Positions 13,401 through 26,100 of a stretch of DNA of 64,000 bases are shown here, piece by piece. Source of the DNA: Rotaria sordida (lineage: Eukaryota > Rotifera > Eurotatoria > Philodinida > Philodinidae); contig CAJNOL010000677.1 in assembly GCA_905250125.1 (NCBI GenBank), positions 48,044-112,043 of the forward strand, given 5' to 3'. The notes below the pieces were generated by a model, which worked only from the letters and a program-made list of their open reading frames with translations, had not been told where the DNA came from and searched no databases. Within the stretch, counting starts at the first letter, position 1; each line of letters starts with the position of its first letter. Made by a program: the position numbers and the translations under genes.

Positions 13401-13914
13401 CAACACGTTTAAATGATCGAAGTTGTGATGTTATTCGTATGGCTATTAATCAAAATATTCTCGCTTTACTTGGTATGATTTATAAATTGTTTTCATACAA
13501 TTATTTACAATATGATGTAATACAAATAATTATAATGCTTGTTTTTGGTTTTCATCTTTAGATTCACGAACACAAATAGTAACACTTTACGATAAAAATA
13601 CTGAAAAAGAAGTTGGTATTTATTCAGCTGAATCCTTACCTACCGGTGAAAATAAATTATGGCGTGTAGAAATATTTCCTGATAACAGTCTTCTTTTACG
13701 CTTTGATGATGATGAACGTACTGGTGATCGTTCACAAGTTATTCATCATATTGTTGTACATGTTAAAAAAAATGAATTAAATAAAAAATATGAAGCTATA
13801 TCACAAATTCAAGCAACTAATGTTTATGGTTTTGCAATTGGTTCTGATTCAGAAGTTATTGTTGGTTTAAGAAAATCAAATTGTTTCGAAGGTCTCATTA
13901 CTTGTTATGTTTGA
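4445..13914 (+). CDS. TRIM-like array gene B: RING / B-box-like / coiled coil / beta-rich C-terminus
   Basis: Hand-built model with exons 4445-4498, 4556-4653, 5207-5415, 5492-5623, 5677-5893, 5952-6419, 6478-6593, 13077-13241, 13308-13472 and 13562-13914. These sum to 658 codons plus stop, all in frame. Residues 10-50 form a canonical C3HC4 RING (Cys10, Cys13, Cys25, His27, Cys30, Cys33, Cys47, Cys50). A second zinc module uses Cys111, Cys114, Cys123, Cys126, Cys131, Cys134 and His138, placed like a B-box. A Lys/Glu-rich coiled coil follows, then an acidic Asn/Glu/Ser linker. The C-terminal ~300 residues are the family domain and end Gly-Leu-Ile-Thr-Cys-Tyr-Val. The layout matches TRIM-type E3 ubiquitin ligases (family knowledge), so ligase activity is plausible. 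The substrate is unknown. The 6,483-nt intron 7 is packed with mobile elements. Confidence 0.85.
6650..7310. repeat. Nested palindromic foldback element
   Basis: Outer arms at about 6718-6840 and 7172-7308 are imperfect reverse complements; both contain CTTCGATGCAGGT and TATAATGCAT-type blocks. An inner, nearly perfect pair of about 31 bp at 6897-6929 and 7067-7096 (TTCATTGTACAAACTG and its complement) sits between them, so one hairpin is nested in another. Confidence 0.7.
7310..8470. repeat. Long foldback element with matching ORF-like arms (family 1)
   Basis: Arms at about 7310-7850 and 7920-8470 are reverse complements at moderate identity. Outer blocks share GACTTCTGGTTTAGGATTTATGAG / GAACTTCTGGTTTAAG. 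Inside each arm is an open frame: 7532-7747 on minus (71 aa) and 7924-8127 on plus (67 aa). The two translations resemble each other (Arg-Gln-Lys then Ser-Ser/Pro-Leu-Ser-Ile then Glu-Asn). A third copy of this arm lies at about 61430-61690 in the kindlin intron. I do not recognise the peptide. Confidence 0.65.
9098..9165. repeat. CAT/CGT trinucleotide microsatellite
   Basis: A run of imperfect CAT, CAC, TAT and CGT triplets inside the decayed DNA transposon. It produces spurious His-rich or Asp-rich reading frames on the two strands and is not a gene. Confidence 0.7.
9240..11194 (-). pseudogene. Decayed DDE transposase (PIF/Harbinger or ISL2EU-like, DDE_Tnp_4 type)
   Basis: Read on the minus strand this is a broken transposase. 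A 91-residue open piece at 10919-11194 contains Cys-Asn-Thr-Cys. A second Cys-x2-Cys piece follows near 10770-10850. Near 10270-10440 there is a helix-turn-helix-like stretch (Leu-Ala-Thr-Leu-Phe-Ser-Ile, then Lys-Arg-Thr-Val). Near 10020-10115 an Asp-Gly-x-Ile motif is followed by Pro-Tyr-Phe-x-Asp and Arg-Asn-Asn-Asp-Ala-Asn-Ile. Near 9800-9880 there is an Ile-Glu-Ser-Val-Asn-Gly motif. The order and spacing fit DDE_Tnp_4-like transposases known to me. Several in-frame stops and apparent frameshifts show it is dead. The family assignment is from memory. Confidence 0.65.
11393..11550. repeat. Small MITE-like hairpin, ~155 bp
   Basis: Terminal inverted repeats of about 33 bp begin TGTAGTCAAAATTAAAATTC and its near-complement ending TTTTGACCACA. 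Internal units repeat the CAAATTTTAAATTTGACTGA theme. Both flanks carry ATATATATG, which may be a target-site duplication but could also be local TA-rich sequence. Confidence 0.65.
12030..12565. repeat. Hairpin element with GGCCGAAAGAAAAAATAG termini
   Basis: The sequence GGCCGAAAGAAAAAATAG at about 12041 recurs as its reverse complement at about 12540-12557. Inside each arm are irregular repeats of AATAGCGA and ATGTCGA. The overlapping ORFs here (12183-12629 on plus, 12195-12563 on minus) read through hairpin sequence in both directions and are not credible proteins. Confidence 0.6.
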
Positions 13915-14175
13915 TAGAAAAATCGAAGTAATTTTATGTCTGATGTTTACATATATATTTTTTTTTGTTTTCTCATTATCATTTTATTAGTTGTTTATAT
14001 TTCATACAAATCAGATATTTAATTAAAAAATAGTCATCTTCTTGTTATAGTTAACTTTTGTCAGATTAAACTTCGAACATATTGTAAATAAAAACTTTAT
14101 TGAACTTTGTTTTCTTTTCAGATTTCGTTTTAACTAATGCCACCATAAGTTTTGTAAAGAAAGATTTATTGAAAT

Positions 14176-17100
14176 ATGATTAATGCTAAACTTGTTACAT
14201 GTGGATTGTGTCAGAATTATTATGCTGATCCTCGACAGGTAAATATCCTTTTTTTTTCTTTTATATGAAATTCACATTATGTTTTTCGAAGAAAAATATA
14301 GCGAGTGTAAGTTTTAAATCGAGGCTTTCCGGATTCCCCTTTAATAGCAACAGAAGGAGGAGGAAGATCAATTATTAATGGATATGTTTCTGTAGTAACT
14401 GAGGACAACGGACATCAGATTCCTTTCTAAAAGATTTTTAGCAATGGAAGAAGGTGCTGAACAGCATTAACAACAAGACTTAGATTTTTCAACTTTTGAG
14501 TAACTGGAATAGATTTTTGAATGTTCTAAATAATGAAAATTATGATTTTTGAGCAGATTAAAATTTCTATTCAAGATGGCATGGATGACGAGTAGTGGTG
14601 CATTGATTTACCACAATCATCATATGATCAACATAAAAAGCATGAACTGATCAAGTTATAATTTTGGAGAATAGTCAACAACAGTGTTTGTGAGCTTATC
14701 GAGATATATAATAATGCGTTAATACCTGCTGTAGATATAATAGACATGTACACCAAGCTTATTTGCCAGTTTAAATCAATGGTTAGAATAATAATACAAG
14801 CAAATAACTACAAGACAAAGAAAAAATAAAGTACCAGTATAAAAAGAAAAAAAAATTCTGTTTCGAAATGCAATAATAAATAGAGTGGATCGTTCCCCTG
14901 GTGATCAATTATCCTCAAAAAAACAGCTATAGTCTGCTAGAAATTTTTGTGAAACACGATCTAAAAAAAGAGTGTTGAAGTATATAGAGAAGATCAAGTA
15001 GAAGGATGATGAAGAAATGTGTCCTAAAATAGATCGAATCAAATAATCTTCCCATGATTAGCAAGAGCCATTACGTCGTGTTTCACATTTTAATCTGCCT
15101 AGGATTGTACTCACAGAATATATGTTGTATTAGTATAATGAAGCTAAAGAATATATGTGAGATCAATATTTTAGTCTCAAAGGAGCAGCGCTGGCAAATT
15201 TTTTAAAATATTTTTTTAAAAACTAAATCATTTTCATTGAATGTTTATTTAGATTCCCTGTTCACATTCATTTTGTTTTGATTGTATATCAGGTCGTTTT
15301 AATGAGGAAACATTAACATTAATATGTCCAAAATGTGAAAAAGTTCATCAATATAAATCAATAGAGGAATTTCATAATCGATGTATGCGTGATGGATTTC
15401 TTGCAACAATGGTAACTCAATTTAAACGAAGTCAAAGTCGTTTATCAACAACACCATCAGTATTATCATCACGTCCGCCATCATCATTTTCACATATATC
15501 AACATTTTCTTCATCAACACCAATACCTCGTATGCGAACACAAGAAATAGATACAAATAATCATGATCAATCAAGTTCTGAACGTTCAACACCATCAGTT
15601 TCTAATCAACAAAGTTCATCATCTATTTCACAACCAGCAACAACACGTGCACTTATTGCTAAATGTCAATCATGCAATATACGAGGAGAATTAATTGTAT
15701 GTAGCCATTGTGATAATGTTATTTGTGTTAAATGCGCTGATGAACATCAAAGTGTTATTAATGGTGATGTTAAACGAGAATGGGAACTATGTAAAACACA
15801 ATTTGAAACAATTAATGAGAAATCAAGTATTGAACTTCTTTTTTTTTGGTTAAAGAAATTATTTTCATTAGTTTTCTTTTTGATTGTTTTGTTTTAGTAC
15901 GTTTTGATCATAATGAAGAGGAAGTTAATAATAAAGCACGTAGTTTACAGACATTTATTAGTAAACATAGTGATAAATTAATACAAACTGTAGAAAATCA
16001 GAAAAATACGTATATTGATATTATTGAAAAACATCGTCGAACTTATAAACAATCGTAAGTTATTTTTGTTAATGAGAAAATAATTGATTTCTATATTCTC
16101 AAAAGATAATTATCGAAAATCTGCAAAGATAATATATAGGATTTTGTACACACAAGAGGATCAAGTACAAAAAAAACTATCTCGAAATAGACGAATATTC
16201 ACATGATCGAGAACTAAGAAGTCTATCATGTCTTTCTATTGTATTTATCTTAGAAAAACAGCCTGACCATAGGTAATACATTCATCCATTTTTGACCATT
16301 GAAATGTCATTACTTAGTAACTTAACGTAACAAAGAACTGAAACTCACACGACAGCAAGCTATATGAAAGCTCTAGTTTAACTAAAATTTTCTTTTCATA
16401 TGGCTGAACTATAACAACTTTAAAAGAATAGAAAGTTGTGGTAATGCACTCATTTCATTAGAGCTATTCAGAAAACCTCACATTCGTGTCCTAGTGAATG
16501 TACTGAGTTCAAGATATCCGTGTATTGGGTTAGTTATCAACAGGTTATCTGCTTAGTTTCTATAGTGCCCTATGAAACATTTTTCAACAAGTTAGTAAAT
16601 TGAACATTTAGAAGCATTTTTTAGTTAAATGCTAAATATCTATAAAGTATCCCAAGGTTCCTGTGAGAATACTGGTAGCAAGGTACTCTAAAACTAGTAC
16701 ATTCACGAGGGTGGAAATTTTCTCGGTCAGAACAAAATATTTTCATTTGTGTTCGAAGTTAAGACAACCGACCACACAATGATGAAATTTGTTTTTTGAA
16801 AGTTTGCTCCTGAAAAGAGTCATCACTAAAACATTACAGTAACGTACTCATCAACATTTTTAAAGACTCACTAAAAAAGCATAGTTTTTATACCTTTGAT
16901 AACAAAAAAAGACGGCCCACTAATGTGAAACTGTAGCTCAATCTTCGATGATACTTCTATTATTTCCATTATGTAAAATGATATAGTAGTGTTCTAAATG
17001 TGATAAAAAACAATAAGACCCTTTTTTTTGCACAAAAAATACTTGATTTCGATTGATGACAAAAGCCCGTCGGGCTAGTCCCCGCGTCTGGAAATTTTGG

Positions 17101-19915
17101 AGCCAACGAGTTCTATTGGCAACTACCATTTATTTTTTGCCATTATTCAAAACAAATAATATCTATTAATGTAGAGTATGGAAAACTTAAAAGAAAATTC
17201 CACATGAATAAGTTCGATTGTTTTGTATTCGAGAAATCTTCTGTTCAATTTTGACCGAGCATAGTTATTTTGTACTGGACAGACGGATAAAACATTTTTT
17301 TGTTCTATTTAGTTTTCCTCATGAGCAAGTCGTCGATGAATATGAATCAATTGATAAACGTGTTGGAGATTTATTTAAGTATATTATTAGTAATCATTCA
17401 TTTCTTCGTAAAAAAAATCTTTTTTTTTTGTATATTTAAATTAGATCAGCTGATATCACTACTGACAAAGTTAGTGATTTTTTATTTGAAATTGAACATC
17501 TTGAAGGTCGATTAGATAATTTAAATAAAATTCTTGATTCAAATCAATCAAAAGTATGCAAATTATTAATTTTTCATTGATAAAAATAATTATATTTATT
17601 TAGTTTCCTTTACTCACATTACCTGAACAAGTCGATATATCATCACTTTTTGGTACACTTGAATTTGTTCAATTAAATCCTCAATCAAATACATTTGATC
17701 CATATTCAATACCAATTACAAATGGTTATAATGATTTACAATCAAAATCTGAAGACGACGATTATGTTCTTATTAATTCATCAAATCATAATCATAATCA
17801 TTTCAAAAATATTTTATCAAATCAAATTGAACCAATTTCATCATTATCATCTATTTCACATGTACCAAAAAAAAAACTTTTATGGCAAATCGATTATTTT
17901 TCTGTTCCATATTATGTTCGAACATATGGAAATCAATTATTTATTTGTGATAAATATGGTTGGTTAAATTAACAGCACTAGACAAAATTTTTCGCACGAT
18001 TTTTTTTTAGTGTAACTCTATTAAAAAACTGTCTTTTAATATGCAGTTTTTGCTAATATTACAACTATTATCTGTAATATATCCACACAAAAATTTAACT
18101 CTGAAAGTTAAATCATACTTGAATTAGACTAATAATAGTCCCAGAGAACATCTAGTTAAAACACTATTCAAAACAAAGATCAAATCGAACTGAGTTTTAC
18201 TCATTCGAGTTCGCTTCCTCTTTGTTTTCTAAAAATCAGCTTGGATTCGGTTCGACTTCATTTTTGAAAGAGTGGTTTGAGTTCGGTTCGTTTTTGGTCT
18301 CGGATATAAAACAATCAATTAAACGTTCACAGCACCAGAATTTTACAAAAAAAGATGCTAGTTCAATTAATCATTTTTTTCTATACGTTTGTTTACGTTA
18401 GTAGAGGCGCCAGGATTTTTGTTCAGGAGAGAGACTGAGTTCCCTCAACCCTTTTGTGAAACTATGTTTAGCAACAACTTTTAAAATTTTCCGGGAGGAG
18501 TCTCGGTCCCTCCCTGTGGTGTTGCCGCTAGCCTACTCTCACTTGCTTTTTGAAAATTAGTTCGGGTTCGGTACGGATCCATTTTCTGAGAATCGGCTCA
18601 GTTTGTTTTCAGTCTCTGCCTCAAAAATCATCTTCAGGAACGTTATTTGAATGATCTAATATCGTAATTCAAAGAAAAGTTTTTTCACATAAATATGAAG
18701 ATAGAGAGTTGACATATGTATCATATCATATCTACTGTAAAGTAACCAAGTTGCTTCATAGAAAGTTTTTCTTTAAAAAGTTTCAATTGCCAAAATGTAG
18801 TCCGTGTTTTCTTTTCTTCATTCAAATAAATCCTGTTTTTTTTTTCTCTAAACATATTCAGAAAAAAATAATTTGATTTAAAAGTCATATGAAATAGTCA
18901 TTATCTTGAACTATTATAAGTCCAGTTCAAGTACAATTTTTTGAGTTAAGTTTTTTTTTGTGAATAGATTACCAACAATGATTGTACTATTGGCAAAAAA
19001 TTTCATATCAAAAGACGGTTTTTTAATGTTGTTACATTTAAAACAAAATCATACGAAAAATTTTGTCTACTATTATAACTTAAATAATTCAAAAAAAAAA
19101 CATTTTCGTTTTCTTTTTTAGGTTCATTAGCAATATATAAATTAAATAAATCTAATGATATTCGACAAAAACCGATTTTAGTTCGTGAAGTCAAATTATT
19201 TAAAGATTTTCCAATATCAACAACAACTGATGATGATCAAACAATAATTGATTCATTTGTTGTTTATAAATTATGGATAATTGTATTTAAACGTAAAAAA
19301 AATGAATTACATGGTACAATTTATTTATTTACACATGAGGGTAAATTAATTCCAAATGGTAAATGTATACATAATTATCCATCACGTGAATTAACAATGG
19401 ATACAGAAAAAAATTTATTATGGTTATTAGATCAAAAACAATTATGTCTTTTTTATTATGATTTACCGGATATAAAATCAAATAATCCTGAAGAATGTTT
19501 TCATAATCGTCATTCACATGTACAATTTTCTAAACCATTTGCACCAATACATATATCTGTTAATAAAAATGTTTTAGCTGTCTTGGATAAAAATCGACAA
19601 GCTGTACATGTTTATGATAAAAAAACTAAACAAGAATTATATGAACATGTTAATATATATGGTAATTCAACACATTTTTGTTGGGATATGGCATTATTTT
19701 CTGATAATAGTTTATTAATAAAACTTGATGAAATGAGTACATTAAAAACTGGACCATCAAAACATATTTATTTACAATTAGATACAACAAAAAAACATAA
19801 TATTATTGGAACGATTGAAGAAACTGATGCATATGGAATGATGATAACGACAATGGATGAAATTCTTATTGGTGTTAGAATAAATACAAAGGGCATTGTC
19901 AAATGTTATATTTAA
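14176..19915 (+). CDS. TRIM-like array gene C: RING / B-box-like / coiled coil / beta-rich C-terminus
   Basis: Exons 14176-14238, 15253-15826, 15898-16054, 17313-17378, 17445-17553, 17604-17958 and 19122-19915 give 705 residues in frame. The RING is canonical (Cys9, Cys12, Cys24, His26, Cys29, Cys32, Cys46, Cys49). Its first intron falls just before the third ligand, between Gln21 and Ile22. A long Ser/Thr/Pro-rich linker (near 15440-15640) precedes the second zinc module (Cys-x2-Cys ... Cys-x2-Cys-x4-Cys-x2-Cys-x3-His). A coiled coil then leads to the C-terminal domain, with the Asp-Asn-Ser-Leu-Leu-Ile-Lys motif and the terminal Gly-Ile-Val-Lys-Cys-Tyr-Ile. The donor at 17959 (GTTGGT) is weak, but it is the only choice I found that preserves frame. 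Three introns have expanded to 1.0-1.3 kb; two of them contain recognisable repeats. An acceptor-like TTTTCAG ends at 14121, 54 nt before the ATG. Confidence 0.85.
14275..15200 (+). repeat. Dispersed intronic repeat, copy 1 (family 2)
   Basis: This fills most of intron 1 of gene C. It opens with TTCACATTATGTTTTTCGAAG and shares long diverged stretches with 21112-21880 (direct) and 35170-35780 (inverted), including GACTTAGATTTTTCAAC, ATGATTTTTGAGCAGAT and CATGAACTGATCAAGTTATAA. No lasting ORF is visible, so it is probably a non-autonomous element. Confidence 0.75.
16055..17312 (+). other. 1.26-kb intron of gene C without recognisable element
   Basis: Donor GTAAGT at 16055 and acceptor TATTTAG ending at 17312 restore frame (TC|T gives Ser). 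The length suggests an insertion, but I found no convincing inverted repeat or transposase fragment by eye. Confidence 0.55.
17977..19071. mobile_element. TIR element, ~1.1 kb, in gene C
   Basis: Terminal inverted repeats of about 150 bp begin CTAGACAAAATTTTTCGCACGA and match the reverse complement of about 18920-19071 (TAGACAAAATTTTTCGTATGA). The interior has GGTTCGGTTCG-type degenerate repeats at 18195-18310 and 18550-18620. No transposase is visible, so it is likely a non-autonomous element inserted in the last intron of gene C. Confidence 0.7.
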
Positions 19916-20110
19916 AATAACTATGATTTTATCGAAATTTTTCTTTGATTTTTTTTGTCTGTTTGTTCCTGTCTGTTGAATTGACTTTTTGTTTTATATT
20001 AAAAATGATATGTAGGTGTATTCGACAAAAAAAAAGAAAAGACTAATATAAAAAGAACCTGTGTATGTGTTATGATATCTATATGCACTTTGATTTATTC
20101 TAGAATATAA

Positions 20111-23100
20111 ATGGCTTGTTATCTTCCTGATCATCTTGTTCGATGTTTAATATGTAAAAATTTGTTTTCTGATGCACGACGTCTTCATTGTGGTTGTGTT
20201 TATTGTTATTTATGTTGTTTACAGCTTATTAAAAATAATACATTAGATTGTTATTGTTCATATAGACATCGATTTAATTCACAAGATGAAATTGAAAAGG
20301 TGAACTTTTTCAAATTATTTCTCTATGAGAATGAAGCTTTTTTTTTCAATTGTGCAAAAATTTTCAAAAGAAAAAAAGAAGAAGACAAATTTTGACAGAT
20401 TTTGACTAAGAAGTAGACTGAAAGTTTCTAGAGAAAATATTTGACTATTTTTCGTGTATTTAAATTCATTGGACAAGAGTAAGAAGTAGAGTATGAGAAT
20501 CAGTATTTTGTGCTCTTTCAGACTATATGATTAAAAATCTTTGAGTGATTTTTGAAAAGATTCAACCAGTTTTTCAGAGGAAAAATTCTCAAATGAAACT
20601 TGTTCAAGACGTACCACAAAATTTTATCAAATATATTGGAAGATACAGAACATAATTCACTACATAGCAGTTAATTTTTTGTAAACTGTTGACGTACAAA
20701 AAAGGCTTTTATAAAGTCTATCGTAACAAAAATGGTTATTTTCGTCTTTTCACTGCAAGCTGACTTTCTGCCACAATTCTACCATTTTTCAACGGATTAA
20801 CCAAAACTCTTCATTCTTGCGTCATATTGTAGAAATAATTTTCAAGTAGCATATATCTAAAGAACTTATTTGATGTAGACTTGCTTTCAGAGAGATAAGA
20901 TTTTTGCGTTTTGAGAAAATTTGTTGAGTTTTGTCATCAAGATTTACTTATAGCTCAGTAGTCAAAAGCCACAAAAATTTCTAAGCATATACTCTGAAAG
21001 AGCACAAAATTCTGTTTCTAATATGCTACTTCTTAATCGTTTTCAATGCATTTAAATACTCGAAAAATAGTCAAATATTTTCTCTAGAAACTCTAGACCT
21101 ACTCCTTACTTTTTTGGAACTCACATTATGTTTTTCGAAGAAAGCTATAGCGAGTGTAAGTTTTAAGTTAACGTTTTGGGGGTCGCTCCTGATAACAACA
21201 AGGGAGGGGGGGGGCGCAGTGATCATTGGGTATGTTTTCCTGGCAGTCAAAGACAACAGGCATCATACTCCTTTCCTAGAGTTTCTTAGCAGAGAAAAAA
21301 GGCACTGAACAGCATTAACGACAAGACTTAGATTCTTCGACATTGGAATGACTGGAATATGTTCTAAATAGTGCAGATCTTGATTTTTGAGCAGATACAA
21401 ATTTCTATTCAAGATATCAAGGATGATGAGTAGTGATGTATTACTGTGCCATAGTCGTCATATGGTCGACATAAAAGGCATGAAGTAATCAAGTGCTAAC
21501 TTTAGAAAATAATCAATGTCAGTATTTCTAAGCTTATTTAGATATAATATAGTGTGTCAAGACCTGCTATAGACATAATGGACAAGTACAATAGACTTAT
21601 TTGCCAGTTAAGTCAACGGCTAGCATAATAACATGAGCATATAATTACAAGACAAACAAAAAATACAGGACCAGTAAAAAGAAAAGAAAAACTTTCTGCC
21701 TGAAATTCAGAAATAAATAAGACAGTTTGTTTTCCTGACAATAGATTATCCTTAGAAAACAACTATAATCTGTTAGACATTTTTCATTTCACGTATTTTG
21801 TATTAGTATAATGAGGCTAAAGAACAAATGTGAGTTTCACACTTTAGCTCCAAAAGGGCTCTGCTGACAAGCTTTTCATTTGAAACGAAGATATATGTGT
21901 ACATATACTGAAAAATCTCGTTTTATATCATTCAAACATCAAACATGTGAAATGAATTCTTGAATAATTATAAAATCTTTCAAATATTCACACTTGAATG
22001 GGATTCTACAGGTTCATTAATGATGAAATTTATTCAACTAGTTTTGTTTCGATTGTTTGTTCTGCATTTTCGATGATGACTAATAAATTGAAAGTCAAGG
22101 ACTAATTTCATAATTGTTGAACTTGATTCTATAAAACAATTATACAGGATATCCAGAAAACCCGTGCTGAAACGTTTGCATAAATCTATCTGACACTATT
22201 TAAGCAATTAATTTGCTTTTTATTATGATATGATCGTATATTCTTTTAAGTTTTATTTGATTTACAAAAAAAAATGTTCAAAATGATAACTATCAACTGA
22301 AATACATAAATCCAAGCTTTTCGAAATCTTTAAACAAATGCTGGAGAATGGTTATTTTTAAATTACTGTATTTCTCTTATCGATTCTTATACATATAGAT
22401 TTTTACTTTATATCTATTGATAAATTATTTAAATGAAAAGAGACTTCGTCTGAAAAACAGAAACAAATTCTCCAAATTGTTGATATTTTCTTACGTGAGT
22501 GTAAAAAGTTATATCATTTCAACACGATCTTGTCAAATTTCTTCATCAAGTTGTTGGACAAATTGCATCTTGTACGGCTTCATTAGAAGCTATTCAATGA
22601 TAATTCGATCTGCTGTTGTTCGTGGAATGAAGCAGACTGTTGCAACAACCCGAAACACTCGATCGTAGTACATTTTCACAAGCATCATGAATTTTATTGA
22701 TTTTCTCTTCTGTAATTTTTCAAGATCTTTCATATTGTTATCCATTTACTACTATACTGATTTTCACAAAAATGTTGAAAAACATTTCTTGTACAATCTA
22801 TGCCTGACATTGATATATCAAATTCGACTTGCATGCTTCCTTTTGACAACGATAGATAACTGAAATTTGACCATTAAAGAAACTATTTTAAGGTTTATAA
22901 GCACAGACATTTACCTGTAAATATATAGAACGAAACTTTAAAGAATATACTAAAATATCATAAAAAATTAACACCAATCGTTCGGACTATGTAAGAGTTA
23001 TTCAAGTAAACTTTTCACATGACTATAGAAATGCCTTGTAGATGATTATTTTAAATAGCCTCTGTTAAGTTGATCACATATAGATTCATATAATTTTATT

Positions 23101-26100
23101 TTACTTCTTATAAACATTCAAAGCAAATGATATTCATTTAAACAATTAATCTTTCATTTTATTTTTCTTTAATCTAGTCTTTAGTTATTGATACTGTTGT
23201 TAATGATCTAGTTCGTCAACATATAAAACAAAAACAAATCTCATCAAAAAAATTAGTTGACTATGATTTAATATCAATATCTTCACCACGAACTGAAGAT
23301 GATATAAATCCAAATGATCAACAAATACCTTTATCAATATCATCATCTAGTATTCATTCAACTGCACGTAAACAAGTTGCTGTTGCTCAACCACCATGTA
23401 CAATATGTAAGAAAAAATCTAATATGATTATTCTTTGTGAACATTGTAATTCTGATATATGTGAATTATGTATGGAAAAACATTATCAAATTATAACAGA
23501 TACACTTCATGATAAATGGATACAATGTAAAGAAAAATTTGATCAAATTAATGAACACGTTTGTAAGTATATATATATACGGATGTAGAAAAAGTCTTTT
23601 CTCCTCTAATAGAACTTTTTTAAAGACTAACATAAGTAAGTAGTACTAGTAGAGCATGTCGGGTACAAAATTTTCGGACAGAACTCGGTTCATAGAAAAA
23701 TTTCATATCCGAACATGAGACCAACCTGATAGGCTCGAAGTACTGGTCATCTTCTGATTAGAATTACTATTCATTCCTTTGACATTATTGTTAATCATTA
23801 ATTCTAATATGCTTCTGGCATATGGCTTTATCAGTGCACCAGTGGTATGAAATTATATTTTTATCTCAGCATTCATTGAGTCCAAAACTCAGTCATGAAG
23901 TTACGGCGAAAATACTTCATTGTAACATGACAATGACGAAATATTGACTCAAACAATAGAAGCATTCAAAAGACTTGATCGATTCAGTCCGATCCGATCG
24001 ACCACGTGTAACGACCCAAAAATAGGATCAACAAATGATTTCACTCGCCGAACAATAGACGTTTGTCACTAACCGATATATTGAAAACTAACTAAAGAGA
24101 AAATGAGTTAGTGGCCAATGAGAGAACGATACTACGGCCACGTAATGAAGTAGGCACGAAATACAATCGATCTATGTCGAAGACATTGCTCATGAAAATC
24201 AATTAAAAGAATTGTTTAAACTGAGCGTAAGATCACAACACTATGAATTGCGACCAAGTGATCTTTTCTAATGAGACCATTATATATCTGAATTTCGTCA
24301 AAGGACTTGTTTGAAACTTACTAGTGAAAAAACAGTTCGTGCAAACTGTTAAGCAGCCTATCAAAGTCAATGTTTGGAGTTGCTTCTCAAGTGGAAGATT
24401 CGATCGCGTCGTCTGCTTCGCGCGAAATCGACGTGTCACATTCACAGGTGTGATCTCTTGCTAACAATTCGAAAACAATTTGCCTAAGATCGGACGTTGT
24501 GAAAGCTGCAAGAAGACAATGACTCCAAACATTAGCAATTTCTGAAAATGAAGTTACGAAGACAAAAGTTCACAACTTATCAATCGTAGACTTCTACAAT
24601 AAAATACAAATGGAAGGCTCTACCACTGAAATTGTCCATCAAATTTGTATATAGTATGAATAATCGAATTTTTCAACTTGATGAAAGTCAGGATAACTTT
24701 ATATAACGTTAATAATTAGAATGTACTATGATCTTGTACATAATAAAAATGTTTTCATTTGATCATTTAATTTGATAAGGTTCGTCTAGAGAAGAAATTT
24801 TTGTTCACTACTGCATTTCTTTTATTTGGATTAATATTTTAATATAAATGTTAAAGAAAGACTATATTCTATTTTTCTATATTTAGTTGTATCTCTTCAA
24901 AATAAAACAACTGCAATATCAAAACTTGATGCTGTAAGAAAAACAATTGAAGAAAGAAGTAAAAATTTAAAAATTACTATTGATAATCATCGACAAACAC
25001 TTGCAAAACATATTGATAGTCATATTCAAAATCTTGAACAAATGTAATTGTATTTGAAAAAATACAAAGAATTCTTTGTTTTTATTAAATTTTATATTTA
25101 TTTTTTCTTTTCAGTATAAAAACAAATGATGTTAATAATCAATATGAATCAATAAGAGAACGTCTTCCAAAAATACTTGAGTAAAAAATTTTTTCTAACT
25201 GTATTTAAAAACAAAATTCTATGAAAATATTTTACTTTAGAGAAGAAACAAATACATCAAATTTATTATCATTTCTCGAAGAAACAGAAAAATTTTTACA
25301 ACAATTAATAATACGTAATAAACAATTAAAAGAAATTGAAACACAAGTAAGATAAAATTATATTCTTTATTTTATTTTATTTGTTTTATTTTTAAGATTC
25401 CTTATCTATCTCAACCGGATCCATCTTTAATTGATCTTAGTCATTTAATTGGTGAACTCAAATTTGATGATCAATCAACTCAAGCATCATCATCATCAAC
25501 AACAACAACAACATCAACAGTCAATCATAATCATCAAATCAATTCAAATAATAATAATAATAATAATTTAACATCATTAATGTCAATAGCCACTGAACGA
25601 ACACGTTTTCCTCGTCGCATGCGACCATCTCTTCGACCACGAGGTAGTCGTGGAATTCAACATTTATCGCATTTAGTTGGATGCTATCCTCGAAATAACC
25701 ATAACCCTAGAAATGGCAGGTTGGTATTCGAATTTTCTCATAATATACAGAAAATTAAATACGTGTAATAAATAAGGAAAGTCTACCTAATGAGCTATGA
25801 ATAACCTGGAAAGAGTTTAGACCCTCAGTCCATTGTTACTGGAATATTGTACTTTTATGGTAGTTTTTAAATGAATGCCGCAGCCCCTAAGGAAAACTGA
25901 TTTCCAAATTTCTACTTGGAACTTAGCAGAGAGACAGGTCTTATTGAGAATAGTTTCTTTTGAATGTTTCAAATCTTTTCGTTATTCCTATCTTAAAATA
26001 CAGCTGTGCTAAATGTATATCATTGATATCGCTTATATATAATGGTAGATTTGATGATCATATTTCAGGATCGCAGCAAATCAAAAGACCTGAAACTTTT

